From Micromussa lordhowensis (taxonomy: Eukaryota > Cnidaria > Anthozoa > Scleractinia > Lobophylliidae): 64,000 nucleotides of DNA. Every line of letters starts with the position of its first letter. Position 1 is the stretch's first letter. The translations under genes were made by a program, and so were the position numbers. The stretch lies in assembly GCA_964020085.1 (NCBI GenBank), contig OZ026598.1:26596697-26660696 (forward strand), read 5' to 3'. The notes below the pieces were generated by a model. That model was not told the DNA's origin, did no database searches, and saw only the letters and a program-made list of their open reading frames with translations. Of the stretch, positions 44,576 through 56,032 are shown piece by piece.

Positions 44576-44787
44576 ACTCACCCGCTAAGGTCTTTCCCAT
44601 TCAGTAATGGAAAGGTTCTGACAAGGATGTCGCCTATCTCTGTGTCGGTATTGTTTTTCGTGAAGGAGATGTCCCCAACACGCCTGGCGTTGGTAAGCCT
44701 GCTCATTTTGGCATTACATGGCACTGTACTCCGTCTTTTTTCCAGAAAGACAACAGTCCTTTGGAAGGCTCGCTTACTATGACTCAT
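44576..44787 (-). CDS. Possible first exon of an unknown minus-strand gene
   Basis: The frame begins MSHSKRAFQRTVVFLEKRRS at 44787 and ends LLNGKDLSG right at a strong donor (GTGAGT on the minus strand, about 44579-44574). It is basic, with no known domain. The downstream exon is not found; the region to 43.9 kb on the minus strand offers only weak frames. Confidence 0.3.
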
Positions 44788-44789
44788 TT

Positions 44790-45794
44790 TGTGTGAGATG
44801 AATCACAAACACACACAGCTTCAATCTCTAAGTATCTTCGATGTAAACACGAAAGCACACTGAAAGGCACGCTGTTGTATGTTCGCACGCTTGGGGGATA
44901 AGAAAACTGATGCCACTTTTAATCGCTTAACAAAAGAATACTAAACAATAATTGGTTACTTCGGCTGCCACTTTTCATGATCGCTTAAGTGTCACAAAAG
45001 AATACTGAACAGTGATTGGTTATTTGAGCTGACACTTTGCACCTTGATTCGGGAAACAAATTATCCTCCAGAGAGTTTTTACATTGGCGGAATGAGAGCT
45101 CTTTCATGGATTTGAGCCGAAAATAGGGGCGGAAAGCACTTATTGCCGGTTTTCACATGACGTTACTAAAATTCAAACCACATAACTATTGATCCTAGTG
45201 ATATATTTTACTTTCATACAAATTGTTGCTCCGAATATATGTGATGATACCACGCTTGAATTTCTAAGCTTTGGCGTGACGCGGCATTTTCATGACGGCT
45301 GAGAGAGCTGTCATGTTGGTTAAAAAGTGACTTATTATTTGGCTATCTGAACAGTTTTTAAAAAAAAAAAAAACGCAAACGCTGCTTTTTATTGATTGAC
45401 GGTAGCTAAAAACGCATTTGTCGTTTTAGGGTCCGCATGTTATTGAAAGGCGCAGTAACTCGAATTACCTTTTGCTTAAGTAAGACGCTCTGATATCGCA
45501 ACATTAAGAAATTGCATAATCTTTGGGGAAATGTTTCTAATGCAGACCACAGATACACGTGAAGATTTTCCAATACTTTTAAAATTATTTTTGAAAAAAA
45601 TGTTTTCTTTTGTTACCGAAAGCTAGGCATACGATTAACTATTTACGTGCGGCTGAGAGTTCGCGCCAACAAAAATCTTGGCATATGACAATGAATAGCA
45701 GTGAGTAACTGACTGGGATGGTTTAAAATACTTATAATAGTTGAAAAGAAACAATAGTGCCATTGTCTTGGTGTGATTGTTTCCCGAAATTTTT
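44790..45794. other. No gene supported
   Basis: Contains a local direct repeat ('aaaagaatactaaacaataattgg' context at 44930 and 44995) and an A-run at 45360-45373. Otherwise featureless. Confidence 0.4.
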
Positions 45795-46265
45795 TAGCCT
45801 GCGTAGCAAGCGTTTCCGTCATGGGCACCCAACGGATCATTTCGGTAAATTATCTGTCACCTCGAACTTTCCTGATATGAGAAATTTAATGTCTGTTGTT
45901 TTCGGATTGTTAAAAATGTTGTTTTGGGTACCGAAAAAATGGTCAGCTATCATTTTCGGAAAGGTAATGAGACCTAAGGTTTTCGGAAAATGGACAAGAA
46001 AGTCTTAATAAATTCGAGAATACTCAACTTCCCCTAGGATAACCGTACAGATAATTTTTTTTTAACACAACGTAAAATTAACCTACAGCACTTCAAATGT
46101 ACTCCAGTTAGCCTAAAACAGCGTTAAAAAGCATTTAAGAGAAAACGTTCGTTTTTCGAAAATGCGGCGAGAGCCAAAATTAAAAAGAGAGGGGCTACTC
46201 GCTCCATTCTTCGCATGGTAATTCTTTGCTCCCGAACGCCAAGGAAACGCTTGGTCTGCAGGCTA
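45795..46265. mobile_element. MITE-like fold-back element, about 470 bp
   Basis: The left end TAGCCTGCGTAGCAAGCGTT and the right end AACGCTTGGTCTGCAGGCTA are inverted repeats with few mismatches. No transposase lies inside; the interior frame (AAACGGAAAAT-like words) is non-coding in appearance. Confidence 0.65.
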
Positions 46266-46511
46266 GTAAAATTATAATTTACTTGCATGTTGCATAACAC
46301 ACAATCTGTTCGCACTTCACTCTAAACTCCTTCGGGGATATTTTAGTTTTTCATAGGTGATGATGTCACACAAGCCGCTATTGTCAGTTACCAATCCGCA
46401 GCACAATAGAACTAGAAACAATAGCCGATAAATCAGACGCGCGCGGATAAACGCAGTGAAGCTCAGTAGTGACTGTCAACCTTCCTTCTTCTAAGCGCCG
46501 GATTTTCCAAC

Positions 46512-49500
46512 ATGTCTGGGTTAAGCGATTTCAACTGCGAGATTGTTAGAACTAGAGAAGAATCTAAGCGCCCAGAAGATGAAGTGGACCACAGTCTGCT
46601 ATGCCCAATATGGTGAGAATTTCCCTTTTTATAGTGTGCTCTTTTTTTGGTTTTGATTTTACGTTGCCTCTTCGTGATATATCTGTCCGACAGTCGCAAA
46701 CACAGAGAGTACTATATTTTTGATATCAAGTCGCAGTTTGAAGAGGTCTAGTGTTTTAAACGGCAACAGACTTGTAGAGGGGTGAATAGGTTTTCGGATC
46801 GTCAGATTTGGCCTTAAAAAGAGCACGGAGTGTGAATTTCTGCGGTAAATCGAGCGGATTGCGAATACACAGTGGATCGTGGAAGGACATTGGGTAGCCT
46901 AGGTTAAAAAATTTTATAACATTTCTGTACGATTTTATGAACGTCGTTTCGATTTTCGCGCCATAAAAACTAAGGGTAAAGATACCAGTCGCCATCTTTA
47001 TTCCCACCAAGGATTCTGGTGCAAGGTTACAAAAGACCTGTCCTTGGTCCCGTGGGACCAATAAAATTCAAATCCACTTAAATTATTTTACAAGTCCGGA
47101 ACCGCATTGTTTAAAAACTTTCTGTGGCGCACTCGTTCTTATACACCTTAGTTTTTTTTTTTTTAATGAAAAGGAACCTAGTTTATAAGAAGTAAGTATA
47201 TTTTAAACTAATATCTGAGGCTGAGATTGTAGAATGTGATCATTTGTGCCAAAAATCGGGGTAATGTAATTAAATGTTTGTATATAATTATTTCGTATTA
47301 AAATCTTATTTTCTTTAAACGGAAAAACTTGCCAAAACATTTCGGGCGCTGGCTCCTAAATTATTTCTAAGGCATCCAGACACCAAATAAATTGGAAAAC
47401 GGAAATGTCATGCGCTATTATCAAATATATATGTACTGCCTAAAATCTCGAGATATGTTCCTCGATTTGTTTCATTAACTTTATAGCATTTTCTGGTTGT
47501 CGTGTTTGTCATAGCCTTAATCTTCGTCTTTCTTTTCCTTTTTCCCCTCCTCTATCTCAATATTCGATTCTCACCCCCTAATATTTTTGCCATCTTATAC
47601 CAGCCAGGAGTTAATGAATGAGCCTGTCTCGTTGTCCTGTGGACATAGTGCTTGTAAGGCTTGTTTACTGAAGAGTATCGCCAATGGAAGGAAAACCTGT
47701 CCCCTCTGCCGAATGATTCTCGACGCCTCAAATTTAAACCCTAATATCGCTGTGAAAGCGCTGATATCAAAAATTAATCTGCGGTGCACAAATAGCGGCT
47801 GTTCATGGACAGGACAGCAAAGCGAAAAAGAAAATCACTGGGGCACCTGCCCATTTATGTTAGTGGAGTGTCCTAATGGTTGCATCGGGGACCATCAGTG
47901 CTCTGCATTAGACAAGCACCTGGCGACCTGCCCTTATGAGAAAGTGTCCTGCATATTCTGCAGAGTGGGAGTGCCGAGATTTCGTCAACACACTCACGAG
48001 GAAAACTGTGCACAGGGCCCTTTGCTGTGTCCGCTTCAGTGTGGAGAGAGATTACCAAGGTAAGTTTAACTGTACACTAGAGGCAAGTGCATTCTCACTG
48101 CTCAAAGCTATCTACGGAAGTAATAAAAGTTGGTACAAAATGCTTGGTAAACAATCGCTTTCAGACCAGACGAATCGATCAAATATTTGTCAAAAGTGTC
48201 ACGATCGCCGCCACTGGTGTAGTGAACAAATTCATTTGCTTGTTTACAGGTCACAGATCCACTTGCACCTCGGAGACTGCCCTAGGCGCGTAGTTAAATG
48301 TGATGTAAAGGGGTGTAACAATTACTACGCTCTTGGCGGTAAATATAATCATGACCGGCAATACCAGGAGAGTCATCAGGTGAGGCTGAAGAACGAGGTG
48401 GAGAAACTAAAAGACAAGATATTCAACAAGGTGCATGACCTTAGGTTGGCTGTAGATAATGAATCAAATCGACTCAGTGCCCCGTCAAGCTATGTAAATG
48501 TCTAAAAATTGTAGTTAGAAATTGAAATTCGGCTGTGATAACTTCTGATACTGTAATAGGCCTCTTGCAACAGTTGGTCATGTGACACATGCTTTTCAAA
48601 AAAACACACTGATTTTGGCAGTGCATAATGTTATCAAAATATAAAGAACATTTTACAGGTAAGCGTACACAACATGAATAAGGTTTCTTTAAGCTTCACA
48701 GAAGTTCGAAATTAGAAGGATTTGTATAATGACTCATTGAGTCATTCTCTAGTAGTTTTTCATACAAATCGTTATAATTTTGTATGTTTTCATGATGCCA
48801 CAAAATCCTTACCTTCTAGAATTTTTCATTCTACATGTTTTTATCCAGCCTTCCATTTCAAAATAATTATATTCTAGTAGCTTTTTTTTATGTAGTCATA
48901 AACTGGATGGAAAAGGTAATTTCAGTCGCTTCTATAAAAAAACGCGGAACTTATAATGTTCAATAAACCTCGACCTTCCATTCTGTTGGTCTAAACGTTA
49001 GTGGTCTGCCTTCTTTCCATTTCGGAAATCCTTTTAGCTGTAGGTAAAAGTTAAGAAATTATCGATTTAGATATAGTAGCAGGGCAAAATACGATATCAA
49101 TAAAAATAGTCAATGATTGTCCGCAAACCAAACTAAGACAGTATATTTCACAAATTTTTAGGCTGACGAAAACGTGGAAAGAGTTCTCCGCAACAGAAAA
49201 AGTTTTAAGTGGACATTGAAACTGGAAGACCTTCCGGCAGGCAAAAACGCGGCAAGTCCTCACTTCAACATTGGCCGTGTTATGTTTAGATGTATTTGGT
49301 TGAGGACAGCCAAACCTCAAAAGATGGTTATAGAGCAATTGGTCGGCTCTACACCTCTCACTACCTCAGCAAGGTAAGGATCATTTTAGCCATTTCATGA
49401 TTTATCAGCAAACATACATACAAAACTTATAGACAGACAGACAGACAGAAAAAAACACACAAACCAGATGATCAGGTGTCTTTTTCTTTCAAGTTATGGT

Positions 49501-49777
49501 TGGCTATGATAATAACAACTTCAACGCCAACCAAGACATTCCACTGCGATGTAGTCATATAATCTTGCAATTATGTGTATTTTTAACTGAAATACGACAA
49601 TTTGTTCTCAGATTAGTTTTAATTCGGGATGGTGACGTGCTGAAAGCATTCCATGCGCGTTTTCCAGCAATGGTAACTGACGGGCAGATGGTCGGCGCTG
49701 AGGTGGATTTCGGTGACCTCGTGAATGACCAAGAAATAACTTTTAAGGTCACTATCGCCATCTATAGTTACATTTAG
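46512..49777 (+). CDS. TRAF-like RING/zinc-finger protein, five exons, 392 residues, apparently intact
   Basis: Exons are 46512-46612, 47604-48059, 48250-48493, 49162-49373 and 49612-49777. All have AG/GT borders, compatible phases, and a summed length divisible by three. The RING finger starts in exon 1 (LLCPI) and its first Cys pair is completed across the first splice (C|QELMNEP); exon 2 carries CGHSACKACL and CPLCR. TRAF-type zinc fingers follow (CTNSGCSW...HWGTCPF, CPNGCIGD, HLATCPYEKVSCIFC, HTHEENC), ending with CPRRVVKCDVKGC in exon 3. A coiled coil (VRLKNEVEKLKDKIFNKVHD) leads to a C-terminal domain in exons 4-5 (SFKWTLKLEDLP, LVLIRDGDVLKAF) that may be MATH-like. This layout suggests an E3 ubiquitin ligase or adaptor in TNF-receptor/Toll-type signalling (inference). 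Confidence 0.8.
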
Positions 49778-51070
49778 CTATCAAGTATATACAATGGGCG
49801 GCAAAAAAAAAATGAGACAAAGCAGCGTTAATGTTCTGATACCCCAAGCCAGTGTTTTGTAGGTCGTGGTCTGTGCAGTCTTGTTTCCAATACACTCGAT
49901 TATCGAATTTTGCCACTAAGCGTCTCAACACTTTTGCAGCTCATTATCTGCTAACGTGAACTAGTTTTTGCCGAACTGGTATACTTCTTAATTTAGTCAA
50001 GGAAAGATCAAAGTCCTTATCGTAAAAAATTGACAGGAAAATCTGGCACGGGTAACCATCAACATTAAATGATCTTTGTTCCAAGGTTAACAGAAAAAGG
50101 AAGTAGTTACTAAGTGTTCTAACCATGCTTTTTTAAACAATCATCTATAGCTATTTAGCATAAAAAATTAAGCAACTCCACTTGCATCAAGATTTAGAAC
50201 TTAAATAAACAATTCAATTTTCATTTGACTGAAATGGGAATTACTTCCGTCCACATATAGTTCCCAGCATTGGGGTCTGGCTAGCCGCATTGCACCTTTC
50301 CCAAGAGAAAATAGCCACAACTATTTGTGTTTGAATACCAGCTTTTTAAATTTTATTTTGCTGACCAAATTAAGTCAGGAAAAAATGTTACGTGAAACGC
50401 TTTTCACTTTTCATTTCTGTTGAAGTGGAAGTCTTCGGAGGTTTGCCTGCGAACCTTCGTTGACTCCTTTAAAAAAGACTACCAATATAAGCTTTCAGAT
50501 CTTAAATGAAAGAAAATGTAGAAACAAGCTACGCGAACACGGAAGTAATATCTGTTTTCAATTCTGTTCTCTTTTATATTTAAAACTTGATAGAGTAAGC
50601 GGTGCCTTACATTACATTCAAATTAATTTAACCTTATAATACCGTATGTAGGTGCACTATCTGGATTATAGTGTTTTAAAAAAAGATTTTATCATCATTA
50701 CCATTATCGTTATTGTACCAATCATAATTAAGTTAACTTCTATTTGATTAGCTGAAAAAAAAAAGAGATTGCTAATCTTAGTTAAATTTATAAAATTCAG
50801 TGTTAAATGGTGACTTGACTGGCCCGCATTCTTTGCTTGGCATCTTCATTGACTGGCATTTTCTTTTAATGAAATGATTTACCAGACATTACAATGTTAC
50901 TGTTAAGAAGGAAATAAATGTATAGTTCTTGTTTAATATAAAACAATCGCATGATCTTTCTTGTCCCTCTTTTCCGCTTCTTCCCCTGTCGATAGTCATT
51001 ATTTGTAACTTCACAACTCTCGATTGTGATTGGTTACGAGCTCGCGCGTGTGGAATACAATTCGTATATG
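49778..51070. other. No gene supported
   Basis: AT-rich sequence downstream of the TRAF-like gene. No good AATAAA context close to its stop is obvious. No repeats of note. Confidence 0.4.
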
Positions 51071-51228
51071 TAATCAAATGGTTTTCTCGTGAAATTAGGA
51101 AATAATTTCACGCGCGTTTTGTCAAAACTCTGATAATTTCCCGAGCCTTTAGGCGAGGGAAATTATCCGAATTTTGACAAAACGCAAGTGAAATTATTTC
51201 CTAATTTCACGAGAAAACCATTTGATTA
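51071..51228. repeat. 158-bp near-perfect palindrome
   Basis: Arms start TAATCAAATGGTTTTCTCGT and end ACGAGAAAACCATTTGATTA. They pair over about 70 bases with few mismatches around a short centre (gagcctttaggc). It is a fold-back element directly beside the next one. Confidence 0.9.
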
Positions 51229-51232
51229 CCTT

Positions 51233-51569
51233 TTAATATCGTGGGTGACAAATTAAGCTCGAGTACTTTATCCAACTGCTCAGGTGGAATCATCTCCGGG
51301 TTTTTCTCAAGGCTATTTTCGTCACACCAGTTGTCAAAAATCCTAACCCAGTTAGTTGTGCTCTTTTGCGTATTTAAGTTTTCTGCGGCTTCTTTTAATT
51401 CCGTAACTTCTTCGTTTGTAACTTTCTTGAATCTCGACGCCATCTTGGCACTGATCGAGCGACAGATGTTGCCATGGCAATTTTTTTTATAATTTCACAT
51501 GTGAAATTATAAATTAATGCTGAAATTTCGCGCCAAAATTAAGGAGTAATTTGTCACCCATGATATTAA
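51233..51569 (-). mobile_element. TIR element carrying a first exon of a ZMYM/KCTD1-type protein
   Basis: The ends TTAATATCGTGGGTGACAAA and the reverse complement at 51547-51569 form 22-bp inverted repeats. On the minus strand inside, from 51443, lies MASRFKKVTNEEVTELKEAA...TNWVRIFDNWCDENSLEKNP...PPEQLDKVLEL. This resembles the N-terminal helical domain found before the tyrosine-recombinase-like (DUF3504) region of ZMYM/QRICH-type and Crypton-derived proteins. The reading runs into the TIR without the catalytic part, so it is a deleted derivative or a captured exon. Confidence 0.5.
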
Positions 51570-51736
51570 GGTAGTAATTATTACCAACTCAGCCAGGTAC
51601 AAAATTACAGTCGAACCTCCCATAATTAAGCGACCACCCAAAATGTTAAGCCTATGGGAGGTGGTCACTTACGAGTGCTTACACTACACTGAGAGTCAAA
51701 ATTTTGTCTCAGGGTATGGTAGAAGCAGGTTTAAAT

Positions 51737-52077
51737 GTCTTATTCATGTGAAAAGTCAATTTCGAGGAGAAAATCCGGGAATACATTAATGGTACAACAC
51801 CTTATTATCCAATTGCAACTAGTGTTGTTTAAAGGGCCAAAAAACATTGTTTCGATCAACCGGGGCCTGTTGTTTATTCCCGAATTAGAATTATCCATCA
51901 ATTTAGAAGTCATGAATCTGAATGAATGTATAGATTTGCAATGGGGGCCGCGCATGAACTTGATCCAGTGGCTACAAGGGCGTTCTCTGTTGGCCGATCC
52001 ACTTCGGTGTGCACAATGTAACGAGGACATGGTCTTAATACCGAGGAATGGCAATCATGTTGATGGATTTCATTGGT
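51737..52077 (+). pseudogene. Merlin-like (IS1016/ISXO2-type) transposase N-terminal exon
   Basis: The last third of the frame reads ECIDLQWGPRMNLIQWLQGR, SLLADPLRCAQCNEDMVLIP and RNGNHVDGFHW, ending at a donor (gtaagt). A CxxC half of a zinc ribbon followed by '..VDG.HW' is what I expect at the start of Merlin-type transposases, where the next exon brings the second Cys pair. The preceding part of the frame is less convincing. No downstream catalytic exon is seen, since satellite follows within 1 kb, so this is a fragment. Confidence 0.45.
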
Positions 52078-52079
52078 AA

Positions 52080-53009
52080 GTCGCATTTTCACTTAAATCA
52101 AAGCTTGGGTTCAGGGTACATTAAGTGTAGGTTACGAAGAAAATCTTTGACGTGGCCACCCTTAAAACTTTCTCTGCGTATTAGTGTGCGATTGGATTGC
52201 AAATTTATGTCATTAATATTTGCTAATGCTGGCATATTTATGCTAATCTACGCAAGGCGCATTTGTATGACTTCTCTCGCATTTCCTGGCCGATAACTAA
52301 CATCTTGTGCAGAAATTTTCCTACCCCGCAAACTTTAGAAAGCCTTGGCGTTTCTTCAGCGTGAAATTCTTACGGAATGCACTTGGGAAGTTTGGAGAAC
52401 GCTCAAGAAGCAAGAGTTGTTCTCGGCTAACGCCTCGAGCAACTCTTACGCTTTTTTCGCGCTCTTCAAACTTCCCGCGAGCATCCTTAACTCGATATAC
52501 ACACAGCTAAAAGCACGAACCAATTCTTTAATGGTGTACCGAGTGGTAGCAAATTGATGCAAACTATATCCCAGTAGCGATGACATTTATGTCCCTATAA
52601 CTTCACTTAGATTTGTTCGTGTACCGGGTCAAACCATCCCCAGATCTTCGGCAATCTTCGGACATCTCTACAGAAAATGTTAGAAAACGTTCGGACAAAA
52701 TTTCGAACAATCTTCAAAAGTCTTCGGAAAATCGAAAAAAAGTCGTTATGTATTGCAAAAATTTTACGGAGTAATGAATTCTCAAAAGATAATTTTTAAA
52801 TTTTTAAGTTCATATGAAACACGAGAAAGTACGGATGGAATGAAACCGTTGATGACATTTTACCTGGGAAATTGTCTTTGGTGTCATTTCTGGCAAATAT
52901 CTCAATCTTCAGCTTTAAGAAACAATGGGAAATGGAAAAGAAACTGTCACATATTTATAGATCAGGAGTTCATGTATGACCCCATGAAATGTCCTGAGCG
53001 CATGGTGCC
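52080..53009. other. Repeat-like, with an imperfect hairpin at 52380-52485
   Basis: GGGAAGTTTGGAGAACGCTC (about 52385) pairs with GCGCTCTTCAAACTTCCCGC (about 52460). The 52620-52735 stretch repeats 'cttcgg' words. No gene is supported. Confidence 0.45.
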
Positions 53010-54148
53010 TGTAAGTTCGTGTAGCACGTATAGTAACTGTAGCGCGTGTAGTAGCTGTAGTAGCTGTAGTATGTGTAGTAGCTGTAGTAGCTGTAGTAGC
53101 TGTAGTAGCTGTAGTACTTGTAGTAGCTGTAGTAGCTGTAGTACTTGTAGTAGCTGTAGTACTTGTAGTAGCTGTAGTACGTGTAGTAGCTGTAGTATGT
53201 GTAGTAGCTGTAGTAGTTGTAGTAGCTGTAGTAGCTGTAGTAGCCGTAGTAGCTGCAGTAGCTGTAGTAGATGTAGTACGTGTAGTAGCTGTAGTAGCTG
53301 TAGTACGTGTAGTAGCTGTAGTACGTGTAGTAGCTGTAGTAGCTGTAGTACGTGTAGTAGCTGTAGTAGCTGTAGTACGTGTAGTAGCTGTAGTCGCTGT
53401 AGTACGTGTAGTAGCTGTAATACGTGTAGTAGCTGTAGTACGTGTAGTACCTGTAGTTCGTGTAGTAGCTGTAGTACGTGTAGTAGCTGTAGTAGCTGTA
53501 GTTCGTGTAGTAGCTGTAGTACGTGTAGTAGCTGTAGTACGTGTAGTAGCTGTAGTACGTGTAGTAGCTGTAGTACGTGTAGTAGCTGTGGTACGTGTAG
53601 TAGCTGTGGTACGTGTAGTAGCTGTAGTACGTGTAGTAGCTGTAGTACGTGTAGTAGCTATAGTAGCTGTAGTAGCTGTAGTACATGTAGTAGCTGTAGT
53701 AGCTGTAGTAGAATTAGTAGCTGTAGTACGTGTAGTAGCTGTGGTACGTGTAGTAGCTGTAGTACGTGTAGTAGCTGTAGTAGCTGTAGTAGCTGTAATA
53801 CGTGTAGTAGCTGTAGTACTTGTAGTAGCTGTAGTAGCTGTAGTAGCTGTAGTACTTGTAATAGCTGTAGTAGCTGTAGTAGCTGTAGTACGTGTAGTAC
53901 GTGTAGTAGCTGTAGTACGTGTAGTAGCTGTAGTATGTGTAGTAGCTGTAGTAGCTGTAGTACTTGTAGTAGCTGTAGTAGCTGCAGTACGTGTAGCAGC
54001 TGTAGTAGCTGTAGTACGTGTAGTAGCTGTAATACGTGTAGTAGCTGTAGTACGTGTAGTAGCTGTTGCACGTGTAGTAGCTGTAGTAGCTGTAGTACGT
54101 GTAGTAGCTGTAGTAGCTGTAGTAGCTGTAGCACTTGTAGTAGTAAAT
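53010..54148 (+). repeat. 1.1-kb satellite of 9-bp units TGTAGTAGC / TGTAGTACG
   Basis: About 125 tandem 9-bp units built from TGTAGTAGC, TGTAGTACG and TGTAGTACT variants. The frame 52753-54195 reads through as a Cys/Ser/Thr protein of the (SCSTCSSC) type, but other frames on both strands are also open: Val/Ala on plus, and Thr/Ala, Tyr/Ser and Leu/Gln on minus. An open frame is therefore no evidence of coding. The non-repeat lead (52753-53000) shows no signal peptide. A short remnant of the same satellite lies at 60738-60800, beyond the LINE array. Confidence 0.93.
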
Positions 54149-54216
54149 CGCTTTATTTGCATGACTGCAAGATTTTACAGTATTGCAAAAGCTAATTAAT
54201 TAATAACAAAACAAGG

Positions 54217-54576
54217 TTAATAGTGATATTGTCCTAAGTCACTTTCATTAGCTAATAGGAAAGTATCACGAATATTTGTACATGAGGAAATGAACTTCAT
54301 TACTAGCTTATTTACACGATGATCATTAGAGTTCATAAGTAGTTTTATGCTTTCAGAGGTTGATTTCCTTTCAAAGTCAGGTATTATCTCATTGATTCGA
54401 GTTAAGAAAGTCTGCCTCTGAAAGGAGTATCTGCTACATTGAAACAAGAAATGAGATTCATTTTCCACTTGATTTGACTTGCGCAATGGGCATAATCTGT
54501 TTTCCCTTGGTATATGATCTCTCTGGTACCGACCTAGTTCAATCATAAGTTTGTGATTACTTACTTTAAACTTCAC
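54217..54576 (-). pseudogene. LINE RT C-terminal region with zinc-like motif
   Basis: Minus-strand frame with RENRLCPLRKSNQVENESHF and LFQCSRY, a degenerate C-x-x-C...H...C motif common at the C-terminus of non-LTR reverse transcriptases (the second Cys is Arg here). It ends SDLGQYHY at 54217. It lies in another frame than the RT upstream, with a break near 54600-54650. Confidence 0.65.
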
Positions 54577-54649
54577 TAAATTTCGGCTTTCATTAAAATT
54601 TCTTAGCTGGTGTAAGTAAACGGGTGTAGAGTATTCATCTTTAAAAACT

Positions 54650-55771
54650 TTAAAATTCTAATTTCTTTGAATGTTCAACAGTGTGTTGCCAGAAATATAT
54701 ATATTTCTCCTTCATATAGGTTGAATATCGCTTGACTGTGTCATTGTCAAAAGATTCAAGACCTACATTAGTTGAATGGTATTGTTCGATCATGTTTATG
54801 AAATTGGAATAAAATCCCGAATTATTAATAGAGTGAAGGTTCTTCGACATGAGGAGAGCTTGTTTGACTATAGAAGAATCATTTTTGTTGTTTAGATAAA
54901 CAAAATATTTCATAATTTTTTGATTAATTGGGACAATTAGTGGTAATCTTCCTAGTTCGGCTCTACACGCTGAGTTAGAGGCCTTATTGTTTACTTCTAA
55001 GTAGCGTTTACAGAATTTGAGATGAATTTTTTCTATTGCGGAATTGTCCCATTTTTTAAAGTCCTGTTTAGTGTACATCCCCCATACCTCACTGTTGTAG
55101 CTTAAAATCGGGAATATCATTGTGTCAACAAAAATCTGTGATGCGGTATTGGGATTTAGTCTATGAAGAAGTGTATGTTTTCGTATACTAGAGAAAGCGT
55201 GTAGAGCTTTTTCTTTTAAGTGTTCTTGTGCAAGAGTAAAGTTTCCTGTTGGAGTTAGACGTGTACCTAAATAGGTGTATTCTTGAACAATTTGAATTGT
55301 TTCGGTGCCTATTTTGAAGTTTGTGTCAACAGATTTCCTTTGGCGTTTTTGAAATATCATTATTTTTGTTTTCTTTGGGTTGATTTTTAACATCCATGTT
55401 TCGCAGTATGAAGAGAGCGCGTTTAGACAATTTTGTAACCCTATTTTGGATCTTGACAGGATAATCAAATCATCTGCATATAGGAGTGAGTTTATTTTGG
55501 TTCCATTTGGAAGAACGAATGGATCAGACATCGTGTCTTCGAATAAATACGGCATATTGTTTATATATAGGTTAAATAAAAGGAGACTTAAAATACATCC
55601 TTGACGTACACCTCTTGAGTATGAGAAAGGTCGAGTTTTGTTTTCTCCGATTCTTATGGAACATGTAGAGCTGCAATAAAGGGTTTTAATCAGGTTGTAA
55701 AAGTGTCCTCCGAGATAGGGGCGGGGACATTTTCGACAATAGTATCGTCCATTGACTTTAAACAATTCCAA
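54650..55771 (-). pseudogene. LINE reverse transcriptase, first and longest copy
   Basis: The 373-residue frame begins within the palm region: GGHFYNLIKTLYCSSTCSIR, RGVRQGCILSLLLFNLYINN, LLYADDLIILSRSK (catalytic box), ETWMLKINPKKTKIMIF and YTYLGTRLTPTGN. It continues through a long C-terminal part (SYNSEVWGMYTKQDF, CRAELGRLPLIVPINQKIMK). The fingers and any endonuclease are missing, so it is truncated at the 5' side. The SLLLF variant differs from the usual SPLLF, which only the last tandem copy (60.7 kb) keeps. This copy alone continues uninterrupted past LPLIVPI. Confidence 0.85.
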
Positions 55772-55824
55772 AACGATGCATTGTTGGGATTGAGATAAAC
55801 AAAATATTTCATAATTTTTTGATT

Positions 55825-55870
<46 letters not shown>

Positions 55871-56032
55871 GGGTTTAATAACAGCGTTTCCACATAGTGG
55901 CTCTTCATCTGTTACTAACTAAGTACATTGTACAATCAAATTAAACATATTAAATATTTACAAAATTTAGAATAGTTAAATAGTAAAAACATTCTAGTAT
56001 ATGTACACTTAAAAACTTAAACTAATTTAAAA

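Noticed and set aside
49494..49611. Extra TRAF-gene exon starting at MVGYDNNNFN
   Set aside because: Its phase does not fit the donor at 49373, while the acceptor at 49611 does, so I treat 49374-49611 as intron.
52753..54195. A 480-residue Cys/Ser/Thr-rich protein
   Set aside because: The frame is open only because the 9-bp unit lacks stops; several other frames on both strands are open too, and the lead sequence shows no signal peptide or domain.
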